Assembly (NCBI GenBank): GCA_028023455.1
Contig: JAQFVV010006216.1
Location: forward strand, 931,445 to 995,444
Origin: Epiperipatus broadwayi
Lineage: Eukaryota > Onychophora > Udeonychophora > Euonychophora > Peripatidae
Reading direction: 5' to 3'
Length of the DNA stretch: 64,000 nucleotides
Position 1 is the stretch's first letter. Each line of letters begins with the position of its first letter. The notes beneath the pieces were generated by a model. The model worked only from the letters and a program-made list of their open reading frames with translations. It was not told where the DNA came from and made no database searches. This document shows positions 13,803-26,769 of the stretch, in pieces. A program made the position numbers and the translations under genes.

Positions 13803-15001
13803 TAAAAGTTTTTATTATACATGAAAGTTATACTCACTGATAATAATCTGTTTAAATCTTTTCTCCTAGTAAAATTTTCAGTCAGAGATATATTTATAAG
13901 TTGTATTTTAATATTAAGCATATATTTCAGTACACAAACATTCCCATTCTGATTTATTCTTAATTAATTATCTTAAAAACTGCACATTTAACTTTGTTAT
14001 GAATAATTTTCCTGTTATTCATATATTGAGTCCACTTTAGTCTCACATAAAGATTATGATAATTAAAATGCCTAAATATTTTATCTTGCTTACTCATCTA
14101 ACTATACATCAACATACTACTCACAGTTTGTTCCTTCTGTTCTGGTATTATTTGATAACATCTTAGCACCAATATATAACCTTTTCTTTCCATTATTTCA
14201 ATATTTTTCCCAATATAACAATTCCAATATATTTTGGCAAATTTAGTGATTGCCAATTTAGCCACCAGAGATTTATTTTGTTTTACCCATTCATTTTATT
14301 GAAAACTTGATAATATAAAGTTTGAAAATTTTGACTTGATCATAATTTATTGTCTTTTTTAAAATAATAATGTTTAAAAGATTTCAGCAAACTTTTTTAA
14401 CAAAACAAAAGTAGTTACTTGGTTTTTATTTCCAATCTGTAATCTTTTTTTTCTAACTAAAGTTTTTTCCTCTTTGATTTTTTTTTCAACAATTATCATC
14501 TGCATTCTTTTAATCTATTCCCAATTGTGATTTTTCATTGGTTGATTCTCCCACTCATTAGTTACATGTAGTTTTAACTATTTTTTAAAACAACTATTAT
14601 TTCTTTAAAATATTTAGAAGTAATAAAAAAACAATACTTTGTAAGAACTGAATAAAAATACAATTTGCATCATTTTCATTTTATTTCTATACAAATTAAA
14701 TTCAAGATTAATCCGAGGAACTTTTAATCACAAAATTCATAATAAAATGTTAGCTATTTAATTAGGACAATAAATTAATTTTTGATGGAAATAGTGATTA
14801 CTTTTTTATATTAAATGCAGACATACATGTCTACCTATTTCTATTATGCATAATTTTATTTAGAAGACCAGATTTGAATTTTCATATAAATTTAAATTAC
14901 TTCTTAACAGATATTATTAACTTATCCTTTATTATTTTATGTTTTAGATATCTTGGAAAATATATATTTTAACAACATTTAGCACTTATACTACTTTTAT
15001 T
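13803..15001. other. AT-rich non-coding DNA, no gene seen
   Basis: This stretch lies between two foldback insertions. No repeats or coding motifs were recognised. Confidence 0.5.
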
Positions 15002-15430
15002 TAATCTGTAATATTAATAAGCCAATAAGCTGATACACATGTGCTTTGCAGATGTCACTATATAAATGAATACTCCCACTTTTTCAAACCCAAGATAAAG
15101 TCTTTAAGAAAATATAGAATGAATCCACCTATATTTTCGACCCAATCGTATATGTATGGGAAAATCTGAAGTGTTTGAAATGAAGAGCGTCACTCATTTA
15201 TGATGTAAAAAAGTAATTTAAAGTGATCAATTAATAACTTCATGCTCTTCATTTCAAACACTTCAGATTTGCCCATACATATACAGTTGGGTCGAAAATA
15301 TAGGTGGATTCATTCTATATTTTCTTAAGACTTTATCTTGGGTTTGAAAAAGTGGGAGTATTCATTTATATAGTGACATCTGCAAAATGCATGTGTATCA
15401 GCTTATTGGTTTATTCAATATTATAGATTA
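15002..15430. mobile_element. Long foldback element, about 186-bp arms
   Basis: The left arm (15002-15188) and right arm (15244-15430) are inverted copies around a 56-bp spacer. Matching landmarks are GCCAATAAGCTGATACAC at the outer part and GAAGAGC/GCTCTTC at the inner ends. The arms differ at scattered positions. No open frame, no hammerhead core (CTGANGA) and no clear target duplication were found, so the class (MITE, foldback or simple inverted duplication) stays open. Confidence 0.75.
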
Positions 15431-15639
15431 TAAAAAAAAACATTGCGCTATATAAAAAAAAATGTCTGGTTTACTTTCATTTAACTAATCTCAGTTTCAA
15501 ACCCTAAAACACTTACACTACCCTTTATTCTTTTTAGTTTTAACAAATAAATACTTTCTACTTTCTAAAATTTAAAATTATACATAACAAAATTTATTCT
15601 CAATTTGTTTTATGATAGGCTATACCAATAAAAAAGGCA

Positions 15640-16115
15640 CAATATATAAATACTGTGACACTTTAATCTCTACATACACAAGCAATTGCATTTAGAAAAG
15701 ATACCCTTTTGAATGCAAAAAGCATTTACAGTTTACTATTTGCATTTATTACTGTTTATTAACATTGGATGGCAATTTTTCTAATTTGAAAATATAACAG
15801 ATATTTTCACATATTAAAATATTTCAATACTAATATCTGTTAAAGATTATTAATTTATAACATCTAAGTGATCAGTGAAACAGTTTATTTATAACAAATA
15901 TGTGAAAAGGTGATAGCTTTCTTTCCTTAAACCATAAATAAAAATACTGTGGTGCTTTAATCTCTATATAATACCAAGGGATTACATTTACAAAAAAATC
16001 CCTTTTGAATACAGGGCACATTGAAAGTTTACTATTTTTACTGACTATTGTCTATTAACACCTGATGTAATTTTTCTAATATAAAAATATAAACGATTCC
16101 ACATACTAAAATATT
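15640..16115. repeat. Degenerate tandem duplication, period about 294 bp
   Basis: TACTGTGACACTTTAATCTC at 15651 recurs as TACTGTGGTGCTTTAATCTC at 15945. Later landmarks (CCTTTTGAATGCA against CCTTTTGAATACA; the TCTATTAACA and ATTTTTCTAAT segments; ATATTTCAA) keep the same order and spacing. The two units have diverged by many substitutions and indels. Confidence 0.75.
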
Positions 16116-16738
16116 TCAACAATATATATATATGCGTGTGTGTGTGTATTAATGCAACTGGTGGGTAATTGAATTTCTTGGTATGTATTTCATCAGTTAA
16201 CAAAAGACTAATTGACATTTGAATTTCAATTAAATTTAATTAACATGGGTATTGATGATAATGATCAAACCTTTTATCTCCTATATAAATGTCTATATAA
16301 AAGACCTTGGTTATATTTTCTAATAATCATGTAAAAAATCCAATCACAGAGGGTCTCACTTAACATTCATTGATATGTGTTTATCTAAATATACAGGGTT
16401 TAAATTACAATAACCTTGATTTAATGAACCACTTTATCCTAGGAAAGACCATGTATGACTAAATTACCCTCTGGTATTATCATCACAATTCTCAAGATAA
16501 CAAACCCACTTTTCTTAATTAAAAATTGAATAATCAAGATCAGTGGAGGATGGTTATGTACCCATTAAAGAAGAGACTATAAAAAATGCACAGACAAATA
16601 AGCAATTTAGATAACAATAATATTTATTTTATATAATCTTGATTGATGTAGAAAATTATCTATAGATATTATTACATTATACATTAATAAAGTAATAAAT
16701 ATAATAATAAATTATTAAGATTAAATATAAGTATCAAA

Positions 16739-16811
<73 letters not shown>
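16739..16811. repeat. (AT)n microsatellite
   Basis: A pure AT dinucleotide run of about 36 units. Confidence 0.97.
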
Positions 16812-16816
<5 letters not shown>

Positions 16817-19800
16817 GACAATAACAAATTTAAACAATGTTCATATCAAAAATATATGTATAAAATTAATAAATTATGGAGGGCTCTTATCTATATGTAT
16901 ATTAATATAAAAAGTATTACTATAATGCTTTAAATAGTTTAGTAAACTTACTATACAGATTTGTAAATCCAGTACTGAAATGTCATAGAAAATTAAACTA
17001 ATCTCTGCATCTTAATTCAACTGGGATTCTTCTTGGCTATGTAGTCTGCTGTTTAACTACGGAGATCATACAAGTTGCAAGTGATGAGAAATAGTTCTCT
17101 TGTAGACAAATAGGCTATATTTTATATATTCTTCCTCTTGGACTTCCAATAGGCATTTTTCAGTGTCAATCAAACTACACTTTTCGGGAACTATCTGGCA
17201 TACATTGAAAGGACTTAGTAAATCATGTTTATTCTTCTTATTACACAGAATTTCAAAATTTTATATTTAATTCAATACTGAAAAGTACTACAACAACTGT
17301 TTTCTATGACAATGTAAAATGCTTTTGAAACTAGAAGGGAAACCTTTCCAAACTATATGATGCTTACTGGGGTTCTTCACAGATGTTGTTGATTTCTTTT
17401 TCTTTCCTTTTTATAGCTTTTGTCTCAAGGACAAGCCTTCCCAAAAATCTTAGCTTGCTTTATTTATCTTTAATACTGTTTTCCATTTTCCTTAGAGATT
17501 AATCATTAATCCAATCTTTTTCTCCCTTAATTATTTAACTATGCTTAATCACATGTTGTCTCATTACATTTAACCTTGAATTAGTATTTTTGGTAGACTT
17601 TAACTTTGATTAACTTATTAAGCAAAGTTATATTACATATATATAATTCATTCCAGATTATATTGAAATCATTGAATCTTTGTACATCATTTATTTATAT
17701 GCCTGCATTCTTTTTTCTCTGGTCTATATAAAACTGTAAATTATTTATTTATAACCATCTCTAGGCCAATGCTAAATGAAAAGAGAATCTCACTAGATAT
17801 ATTATTTATAAGATAGCAGGAGTTTTTTATGAAAAAAATATGATTGATATTATATAATAATCCAAATACAGTTTAAATTATGTATTCCAATGAATATAAG
17901 ACATTAATCAAAAGAATCTTTTCTATTTTTTACATTAATTTTTTTCCCATTTTATTTGAGAATATTTGATGTGTGTCCCTTTATTTAAATTTGATTAAAT
18001 GAGAAAGTTTGCAATATACACTATAATATTAGAGCTATCCAGATTCATATAATTACAATATATATATATATTATATGTACTGTAGAAAAAAATTCATATA
18101 TTTATATATTATTTATTTATTTATTTAGTGCTTACGAATTTAGAAGCCTATGTTAACTTCTAGCATCACTTTTTTTTTAAAATTAAATCAATTAACTGCT
18201 TGTAATACATTATCATCGAATTACCTAGAGCAAATAAAAATGAAACTAATTCCATCAATTTTTTAAATTCTTAAAACCACATCCTGCATAAATAATGACA
18301 TTTAAAAACCTTCATTAATTTAATAAAAAAAGGTAGCATAACAAATTACAATTGACTTGTAAAATTATTGCTTATTTAATAAATGATGTTAATGATATTC
18401 TATTATATACTTAGGATCAAACTAAAAATTCACAAAGCTATTAAAATGAATGTTCTGATCAAGGTCACTATGTAGGTAAAAGACACCTCTGTGCAAGGTA
18501 AATTTCAGCGTCCTGAGTCTCATGAATAGAGCTGGTGGGAGTTAGTGTGATAATCCAAGATCTCACATTTATCAAGATTCCAGTCCTGAATAATGTATTT
18601 TGCAAAAAACATTTTATCATGTGCTAAATGAAACTACATTTCTTTTTTTTTTTGCCAAAACACTGTAATTTGTAAGTGCTACAATGAATATTATATGCAA
18701 AGTAATACATTTGTAAAAGCATTGATTATGTGGCAATGCAGACTTTTCAGTTACATTATTTACCTAAACGTTTCACAATGTTTTGGTCATCTTAATGTGA
18801 AATCAGTTATTCATTAGAATTTTTATGTAGGTAGATCAGAATTTGCAAAAAAAAAATTGGATAATCTTATTAATGGATTCGCAATAAAACATTGAAGAAA
18901 ATAAAATATATATATTTTTTGCCTGATATGTATTTTATTTTGTTTTCTCAAATATTCATTCAAAATCATATTTATAATAAATAAGTTATTATTTATACAT
19001 GATAAGTACCAATTTGTGTAAGTATGTTATTTTTTTAAATCTAAATGATTTTTATTATGTGAAAAGACACCACACACACACACAAAATAAAATTAGTTAA
19101 TTAAGACAAAATGATTTCTATATAATTTTATTTAACAAAAGATGCAATAGAATATTACATTATTTTAATTATGTAAACATTTACCTTTTTATTTATATAT
19201 TAACTCTTGACTTTGATGGACACAATGTGATAAATAATAATCAGTTTTAACTAGGTTGACTCTAACCAACATATTAATTAATTCAAAATAACTATTGTTT
19301 TTTATTTTGTTTTATTCAGAATCTCAATAAAAGAATACTTTTTTCTACACTTCTCAGTTCAGTTTAAAAACTTAGTCACACGATATAATCAAGTATCTAG
19401 AGATTTTAAGGATTTACATCACATTTACTTAAGGGAAGAAATGTTTACATTTATATTGTTTAGTCAATAAATTTTTAGAAGCTTTTATACCAAGCCTTGC
19501 ACTTTCTTTTATTGAATGACAGATTATAATAAGTAAAAAGAAATCAACAATTGTTTGATCACCACTAGAATATATATAGAATTTTGTAGATAATTTCCCA
19601 ATCCAGTGGTCACAAGTAAAATTGTAGAATTGTTACATCACCAGAGAGTTAAACAATAATACCATGTTAATGACTTGCATATAATATATTTTTTTAAAAA
19701 TGTTTTTTTTTTTTATTAATTCTCTTTTTCTTGGATTTGAACCTTCAGGTATTTGGGTAATTTTATGGATCAATTATGAATTTTAGCTAAATAAAAAAAT

Positions 19801-20149
19801 CCATTAAAGTAGAAATCCAATAAAAGCAGATTAGCAAAACATGTAAAAAAACATATATCGTTATTAAAAAATGATAATATTAATATAAAAAAAGAATATC
19901 GATATTAAAAATAGTGACTTCGTTGGATTCGATTCCAGAATCCCATGTTTAAATTTTTGATAATCTACTCTAATGCTACAACTATGCAAACACATGACAA
20001 AAAAATTTATAAAATATGATTAATACAATAAATTACCTATTATGCATAATTATTATTAGCTAATGTTTTAAATACGCTTATTTCTAAATAAATTAATAAT
20101 AGTAATGTGTCATTTTTCATATAAATTAGGACATTTAAATAAAGATAAT
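16812..20149. other. AT-rich non-coding DNA, no gene seen
   Basis: A somewhat less AT-rich patch lies at about 17000-17420, but it shows no open frame longer than about 60 codons and no known motif. The rest is plain AT-rich sequence with short microsatellites. Confidence 0.45.
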
Positions 20150-20600
20150 TTGGGAAATCTAAACATTTACATAAAAATTTTAGTAATTTTCACAGCAAAA
20201 TGGAGCCACGTCTATTTTATTTAAGCAGATAATATATTTAATATATTTCAAACAATTGTCACAAATATGAATAAAAAAGTAAACCCTTTATATTTAAATA
20301 AAAAATATTTGCGATAAGAATGTGTTTCTAACAATGGAGAGATTCAGAAATTTAAACATTTTTATTTACATATAAATTTTATTACTTGTCATGGCAAAAT
20401 GGTGCCAATCTATTCAATGCCACTCAAGAATACAGTATAGAATATTTAATATATTTCTAAGAATTTAAGTAATAAAGTAATTATCTTATATTTAAATAGA
20501 AAATATTTACAATCAGAACATCTTTCAAACAATGGAGTGATGTGTTAATCTAAGCACTTTCATTTACATATAAATTTTATAAATTATAACTATGATTTTC
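20150..20600 (+). repeat. Tandem repeat units (about 200 bp), forward block of an inverted array
   Basis: A unit containing CACAGCAAAATGG..., TATTTAAATAAAAAATATTT, TTCTAACAATGGAGAGAT and ACATATAAATTTTA is present at least twice in tandem (near 20190-20390 and 20390-20590). Units are clearly related but diverged. Inverted copies of the same unit lie at 20840-21300. Confidence 0.7.
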
Positions 20601-20839
20601 CATCCCAGTTGATGAAATAATTTGTGCCCCACACAACCTGCACATAGCAGCCCTATTTCTGATATTCTAGTTTGTGAACACTGATTAAGCCTAAATAGAC
20701 TTAAGATTAAACAATATCTCCTTTAAGTAATATTACTGGCCACAAAAAATAGAAATCAGATAGAACTGCTTTCCCAAGGCTGTCTCATGCAGATGTAAAG
20801 ACACAGAAGTGCTTTATCATGTGGACATCAAGATGCCAA

Positions 20840-21300
20840 GATAATTAATCAAATTTATATGCAAATAAAAATGTTTACATTTTAAAATCACTTCATTGTT
20901 AGAAATACATTCTGAATATAACTATTTTTTATTTAAATATGAAACACTTCTTTAGTCATACTTACTGTGACAATTGCCTAAGTCTTGAATTTCAAGATGT
21001 AAACTCAAAATATACCACATATATACTCTAATCACTGCACTAAACTGAACAAGCTGGTGCTATTTTGTGACAATAATATGATTAGATTTCTAACTCTCTT
21101 GATGTTAAAAACACATTCTGATTGTAAGTATTTTTTATTTTAATATGAGGAATGCTTCTTTACTTAAACCTATTGTGACAATTTCTTGATTCTTGAAATA
21201 TATGTCATATATATTCTACCACTGCACAAAACAGAACAGTTTGATGCCCTTTGTTGCTATAATTAATAAAATTTATATGTAAATGAAAATATTTGGTTTT
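20840..21300 (-). repeat. Tandem repeat units (about 230 bp), reverse block of an inverted array
   Basis: The reverse complement of the 20150-20600 unit appears twice here: AAATTTATATGCAAATAAAA with ATTGTTAGAAATACATTCTGA (about 20850-20925), then TTGATGTTAAAAACACATTCTGA (about 21100) and AAATTTATATGTAAATGAAA (about 21268). The paired opposite blocks resemble a satellite-like array that was inverted, or an old foldback built of tandem units. Confidence 0.65.
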
Positions 21301-21469
21301 TCCAATCACTTTTATTTAAATATCTAATTTATATAAAAAGTAACATATTATTAATAACTCATTTAAAAATAAAACTTGTTTTAACAATATTGTTTCATAA
21401 TTACAGTAATTGGGTATGATGAAAATATCTTTATCAATGGTATTTTAAAGAGCTCATATGTCTTATTCA

Positions 21470-21545
21470 GTTTAGAGTAATAGTAGAGTGACTTACTCTG
21501 GAATGTAAGATCCTAGTATCAATTCTATTGCTGTCTCATGCAAAT
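21470..21545 (+). repeat. Possible tRNA-derived SINE relic
   Basis: The segment reads like a worn tRNA: GTAGAGTG in D-arm position, an anticodon-arm hairpin CTTAC...GTAAG (21491-21509), then ATCC and a T-arm-like TAGTATCAATTCTA. No poly-A tail or target duplication could be recognised. A functional tRNA is excluded because the T loop and acceptor stem are not intact. Confidence 0.4.
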
Positions 21546-21817
21546 TATTTTAATAACAATATTGTTTTTCTTCTTTTTATTAGACTATATTATTGTTTTA
21601 TATATTTTACTAAATAGTTTTCCATATTTTTAATAATAATATCTTCTTATGCCATATTATCTTTTTACACATCATACTGAACAGCTTTTCCTTGGATGCG
21701 GACCTTGGTTTATTCTCTAGCTAAAAATTAATAATTGATTCATAATCTACACTATAGATCAAATCTAAGGAAAATAGAATGAATAAAAAAAAACACAATT
21801 TTTAAAGATATAATTGA

Positions 21818-22360
21818 ACGGGCAAAAACTCTCCATATAGTAGTGCCACCTTCTGCTAACCAGAGTAATCAATGGATGCCAGAAAGCTTAAAATCCCTAT
21901 CTAGTACATACTCATCGAATATCCCCAGACTAGTTTCTGGCTTGTGGCCTTCATCAGTGAGGAGCCTTGGATCTGAGAACACGGCACCTAGATCTTAGGA
22001 TCCAAGGCAACCCTCCAGCAGCCACCTTTTATCTCTACTTCACTACAAAACTATGAGAATAAAATTGAAAACACAATAATATTTTCAATCTATACTCAAT
22101 AGCTTATATAGTCATATGGGTCTGAACTCAATTCAGCACCCATACATTTTGGTGACTTTGGCTCTTTAACAACCATAGCCACCATTATCCTATTAGGCAG
22201 GATTGGTGTTAAACCACTAAACATCACATGATCACCATCTAATGCTAGTGCATCTATTGATTACTCTGGTTAGAACTAGGTGGCACTACTATATGGAGAG
22301 TTTTTGCCTGTTTACTAACGGTTATGTGCTAGCACGAGATGGTGATCATGTGATATTATT
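21818..22360 (-). mobile_element. Repeat H copy 1: non-coding element with terminal inverted repeats and hammerhead motif
   Basis: Inverted ends of about 58 bp lie at 21821-21880 (GGCAAAAACTCTCCATATAG...) and about 22245-22312 (...CTATATGGAGAGTTTTTGCC). Between them is a unique core of about 360 bp with GCACCCATACATTTTGGTGA and CCTATTAGGCAGGATTGG, also present in the 62-63 kb composite. The outer right end carries GGTGATCATGTGAT (22341-22354), and its inverse lies inside the element at 22223-22236. A hammerhead-like motif is on the minus strand at 21914-21972. There is no open frame of note. It is best read as a non-autonomous, PLE/retrozyme-like repeat; the mechanism is inferred. Confidence 0.75.
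21914..21972 (-). ncRNA. Hammerhead ribozyme-like motif in repeat H copy 1
   Basis: On the minus strand: core CTGATGA (21951-21957), helix II GGC/GCC with loop CACAA (21938-21950), GAAA (21934-21937), palindromic stem III ACTAGT (21929-21934), and GTC ending at 21928 with predicted cleavage after C. Stem I next to the core is six pairs, TGGGGA (21922-21927) with TCCTCA (21958-21963), then an internal loop and a second helix (21914-21919 with 21967-21972) with one mismatch. GTC is the commonest natural hammerhead cleavage triplet. The first position of helix II is an A-A mismatch in every copy, which departs from the family norm. Confidence 0.68.
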
Positions 22361-24865
22361 GCACACTAAAATATTTAATTCTTAATTTTATGATAATATT
22401 ATTTAATGCAATTCTCTTGATTGTAATAAAACTGCTATATGGTTGCACTACATTAAAGTCTAAAACATATATCTAGTGGAATGAACCAAGTGTTTGATTA
22501 TTATTTTTTATAGTTATCCAAGATAACTTTGAATAAACAAAATAAAATGCAAGGCATTTAATGACTTTGAAAAATGTTTTGAATAAATAATCTAAGTATG
22601 AAATTTTAAAATTTCCTACCTTAATTAACACTGACTGAATCCTTAATTGTCAAAATATATAATAAAGTATAATATATATAATGCAACATGGCATTAAAAT
22701 ATTTAAATAATAAAGTAGTGTAAATATTTTATTATTGAATGAAAACAGGTTATGTGTAAAATGTTCTGTATTGAAAGTAACTAATAGACTTTTAAAACAA
22801 ACAACTATTTTTAAGAGTTGGTGCTAATTAAATGAATGAGTTATATTATTCATGTTATTTAAGTTGATCTAGTTTGGGAGTCCTAATGAAATACAAAAGT
22901 TACATCAATAAATAATGAAAGTATAAAAATTTAAGATATTGGACTATAAATATAATAAATTCTGGTTATTAATAGTGGAATAATACATATACAAAATTAA
23001 ATAATAGGTGTAAATATTTTATTATTGCAGGAATATAACTTTATTAATAGAAAATGTGAAATAAGTTTATGCATGAAAAACTTTGAATGAGGTTTCAAAC
23101 ACAAAAAAACTATTTTTAATGAATTATTGATATACCGGTTAATGTTGATTTAAATATTATAAAGAAGTCTAGGAGTTACATCAGCTTTTACCATTTTTGT
23201 ATTTGTATGTGGGACAGAGCTCAGTGGTAAAGTATTCAAGAGAATCATAATCTATTTTAAGTTAGTAAACTAGAAGTGGAACTACTTATAAAATATCAGA
23301 GCTGATCTGAGAAAAAGAGGGGGGATGTTTTCACATATTTAGGTGTGTGGTGGTGGTGGTGGTGGGCTCTTTTAAATATGAGAAAACACTTAGATATTTA
23401 AAAAAATTACCTTATTTTCCAATATTTTCTATCTACTAACAATTTTTCTTGATTGTCCAAAAAATAATATGAAAACTTTTGAAAGAAAAAATGTTAAATT
23501 TACTAAATAAATATTTTGTTTTAAAATATTATTTACTTATATTTCAAACATTATTTTTTAATCATTAATTTGTTTTATTTTAGTACGTGTTTTCATCTCT
23601 GGGTTTATTTTATAGTAATAAATGAATAAAACAAGTAAAGATATTTACCAAACATATTAAATGGCTAAAACCAAATTTTCAAGTTTTTCTTTTGAAAATG
23701 CTGGGGGAAAATGTCTTTCAATTTACAAATTTTATTTCATAGAATGTGGGGGGGGGGGCTTAAATTTATCTTGCACAACAACATTTTTATCCATATGGCA
23801 GTATTGAGTCTTTCCTTTATTTCCATTAAAATAAAGTGGAAGCTTTTTTGCTATCTTATTGTTTATAGTTTAAGAGAAAAAAATGTTTAATTAAATTAAC
23901 TTAAAAGTTTTTAATAAATGCTTAGAGAAATTTAAAAAATGGCATTTTGTCTTATCTCACCTTGCATTCAAATAATTGACTAGTCCAGATTCCTTTCTTA
24001 TTGTGATCAAACTGAACATTTATTGCTACTAACAAATGACATATATAGAGATAATGCATATCCAATGGCAAGAACAGGCCAATAGGCAATGATGCTCACT
24101 AAATCTGACTGTTTCCATGAAGGTTGGGGATCCCTTTTTAAAGATAAAGCAAGAAAACAATTGTTAAACCTGAATAACAGTATCCTGATTCTCTATACAC
24201 AATTGAAGGACACTTCTGCTTATCTGAATAGCAGTGTTTGTTCTCAGACTATAGCTATTTAAGCTAACAATTATGCAGTGAGGCAAGTCCAAGTTCAGGA
24301 CAATAAAATGTAATTAAATGGCTGCTTTATCTTACATCCAAATTTAAAAACAATACTTTAAAATTTTTCTTTAATCAATATTTTTAACTGAAATTTAAAT
24401 GGTATTAGATATACATAAATAAATAATAAGTACTTTGAAGATCAGGTCCATGGATCATAGACTAGTTCTATCATTTTAATTGTTCAAACTTTTCAAGAAC
24501 CTCTGAGCAATAAATCATTCAATTTATTTATATTGACATTAATAATTAGAATATCTAGAAGAACACAAATTATTTTCCAATAAATCACTGCATTATAAAA
24601 AATTAAAACACTTAGAAATATAGATTATATGATCTATTTTATATAAATTTTAGAATTAGCACCTTCTACATCTTGATTTCATTCATTCAAAAGTAATTTA
24701 TTTTTTATATAAATAACTTTTTATATTTTCTCTGTCTACACATATAAATAAATAAATAAGTGGATAGCAAAAACAATGCATCCATGTATTGAATGGAATG
24801 AGTACCTCCATAGACAAATTCACTAAAACTTTCAAAAGCTTTTATTAAAATTCAATTTAAAAAAT
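22361..24865. other. AT-rich non-coding DNA, no gene seen
   Basis: Contains a TGG trinucleotide run near 23346-23364 and a G tract at 23748-23758. At 23213-23240 the string GGGACAGAGCTCAGTGGTAA resembles the 5' half of a tRNA (A-box region) and may be a SINE scrap; no B box follows it. Confidence 0.45.
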
Positions 24866-25310
24866 TCACTTTCAATTTTTTTACCAACAGTTGAATTGTT
24901 ATTATATGTGCAAAGAATGAACTTGACTAATGCATTCTCAGTTAATTATAAAAAATTCAAACAACACTAAGATCTAATTCACAGTTAAAACTTTCAAGAA
25001 TATTAAAAGGATTTGGAAGATAAAAATATATTGATAATGCATAATCTATATTTTTAAACTAATCACAGTTTGATTAGAATGAGCAATTCAAATTCATTAT
25101 TTTTTGAATGGAATTACTATTGACTTTCAATTTTTTTCAACAATAATTGAATTGTTTTTATATATGCAAGGAATGAACTTGACTAACACATTCTTGGTTA
25201 GTTATAAGAAGTCAAACAATGCTAAGATCTAATTTACAGTTAAAACTTTTAAAAATGTTAAAATGATTAGGAAGATAAAAATATATTGATAATATATTCT
25301 CTGATTTACA
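24866..25310. repeat. Degenerate tandem duplication, period about 254 bp
   Basis: CACTTTCAATTTTTTT near 24867 and GACTTTCAATTTTTTTC near 25121 start two related units. Both run through GAATGAACTTGACTAA, CTAAGATCTAATT, CAGTTAAAACTTT and GGAAGATAAAAATATATTGA in the same order. Confidence 0.8.
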
Positions 25311-25339
25311 GATAAGAAAGTTTCAGAGTTTTCTAGATG

Positions 25340-25343
25340 TGTG

Positions 25344-25382
<39 letters not shown>

Positions 25383-25388
25383 TGTGTG

Positions 25389-25424
<36 letters not shown>
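25340..25424. repeat. Duplicated GATGTGTGTAA(TA)n block
   Basis: GATGTGTGTAA followed by a TA run occurs twice back to back (starting about 25336 and 25381). The block abuts the truncated RTE fragment. Confidence 0.9.
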
Positions 25425-25426
<2 letters not shown>

Positions 25427-25682
25427 AAAAAATTAAAAGATTCAAGTAGAGTTGAGCTGTATATATTGCTAGAATTGATGATAATAGATGGACAATTGAA
25501 ATCTTAAACTGGATTCCAAGAGATTGTAAAAGACCCAGAAAGATATCACATGTTAGATGGATGGATGAAATAAGAAAGTGTGCAGGGGTGATGTGAAGAA
25601 GAGAAGCTAAAGATTGGAGAAGATGGACTGAAATTGGAGAGACCTTCATCTTGCAGTGGATTGATAATGTTTGTTGATATAT
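25425..25682 (+). pseudogene. 5'-truncated RTE retrotransposon, 3' end only
   Basis: The plus strand matches the last 80 or so codons of the RTE copy at 41.6 kb: DDNRWTIEILNWIPRDCKRP, then HVRWMDEIRKCAGVM, here with in-frame stops. It ends GGATTGATAATGTTTGTTGA plus a short TA tail, like the 3' end at 41.6 kb. Severe 5' truncation with a simple-repeat tail is typical of RTE insertions. The 5' breakpoint falls next to a TA microsatellite. Confidence 0.88.
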
Positions 25683-26769
25683 ATATAATCAAAGAAAGTA
25701 AAAAAAATTTTCTGTGCAGTCTAGTAGTATGAGAAAATGACAAAATCAAAATTAAAAATAGCTTAGACCAAAAGCTCAAACAGTCAATTCTGGTGCTTGA
25801 ATTTTCCAAACAATTAATCATTCAATAATTCTGTAAATTCAACAGACGTTTTATGATTGACAATCAAATTTAAAGTTGCTAACTAAGACTGATAATATAT
25901 ATCTATACTGGTCTATTAATGGATTACGTTTATAAAAGTTAGAAAATGGTTCTATATTAAGATATATAAAAAAAAAAATCTTAAGTGATAGAAAAATTAT
26001 TGTTATCATCTTAATTTTTTATTGCAAAAAAGAATCATGACTTTCAAATGTTTAAATTATATATATGAATTAAGAATTACTTATTTTATTTTTTATAGTG
26101 TTTCTCTTCCTTATGAAATAATCCTAAACGATTTATTGTGTTATATGTTTAATCCTTCAATTCCTTATTCAATTTTTATTTATAAGAATTTGACTCTTTT
26201 TTTTTCAGCTTCATTATTCATATTAATTTTTTTTTTTTATTTAAAAAAAATTTTTTTTTGCTTTTATTGATTATCAAGTTTTGAACATCTGGAAAAAATT
26301 GATTATCTCAAAACAAATTATTTATATGATTTTAAAAAATCCATAATAGATTATAAACATTAAATCAAACATTGTTATGTTTTTCACTTAAAAAGAAATA
26401 TAATAATATATATTTTTAAATATGATAAAACACAATATTTATTTGTTTTTTTGACTTGATTTCTGATCCGAAATATATATAAAAAAGTTGTTAAAACCAA
26501 AATAATTTATACATGTGTGTAACTTTGTAAAAATTAAATTATAAAGTTTAAATAAACTGTTTTCTGAAAATTTACTAAATGTTTAAGTAATAATAAAGAA
26601 AATATTGTTTACACTTAATATATATATATATAATGTTTTTATTATCACAGAACAAAGTGAAAGTTTCTACATAAGATTAGAATACAGAATTTTGAGAAAC
26701 TCAATAAATAACAAGCATTCACATATAAGTAATATATATATACTTTTAATATTTTTTTATTTGTGTCGT

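Noticed and set aside
15002-15430. Hammerhead motif in the second foldback (GGGTCGAAAATATA)
   Set aside because: There is a GAAA-like string but no CTGANGA core upstream on that strand.
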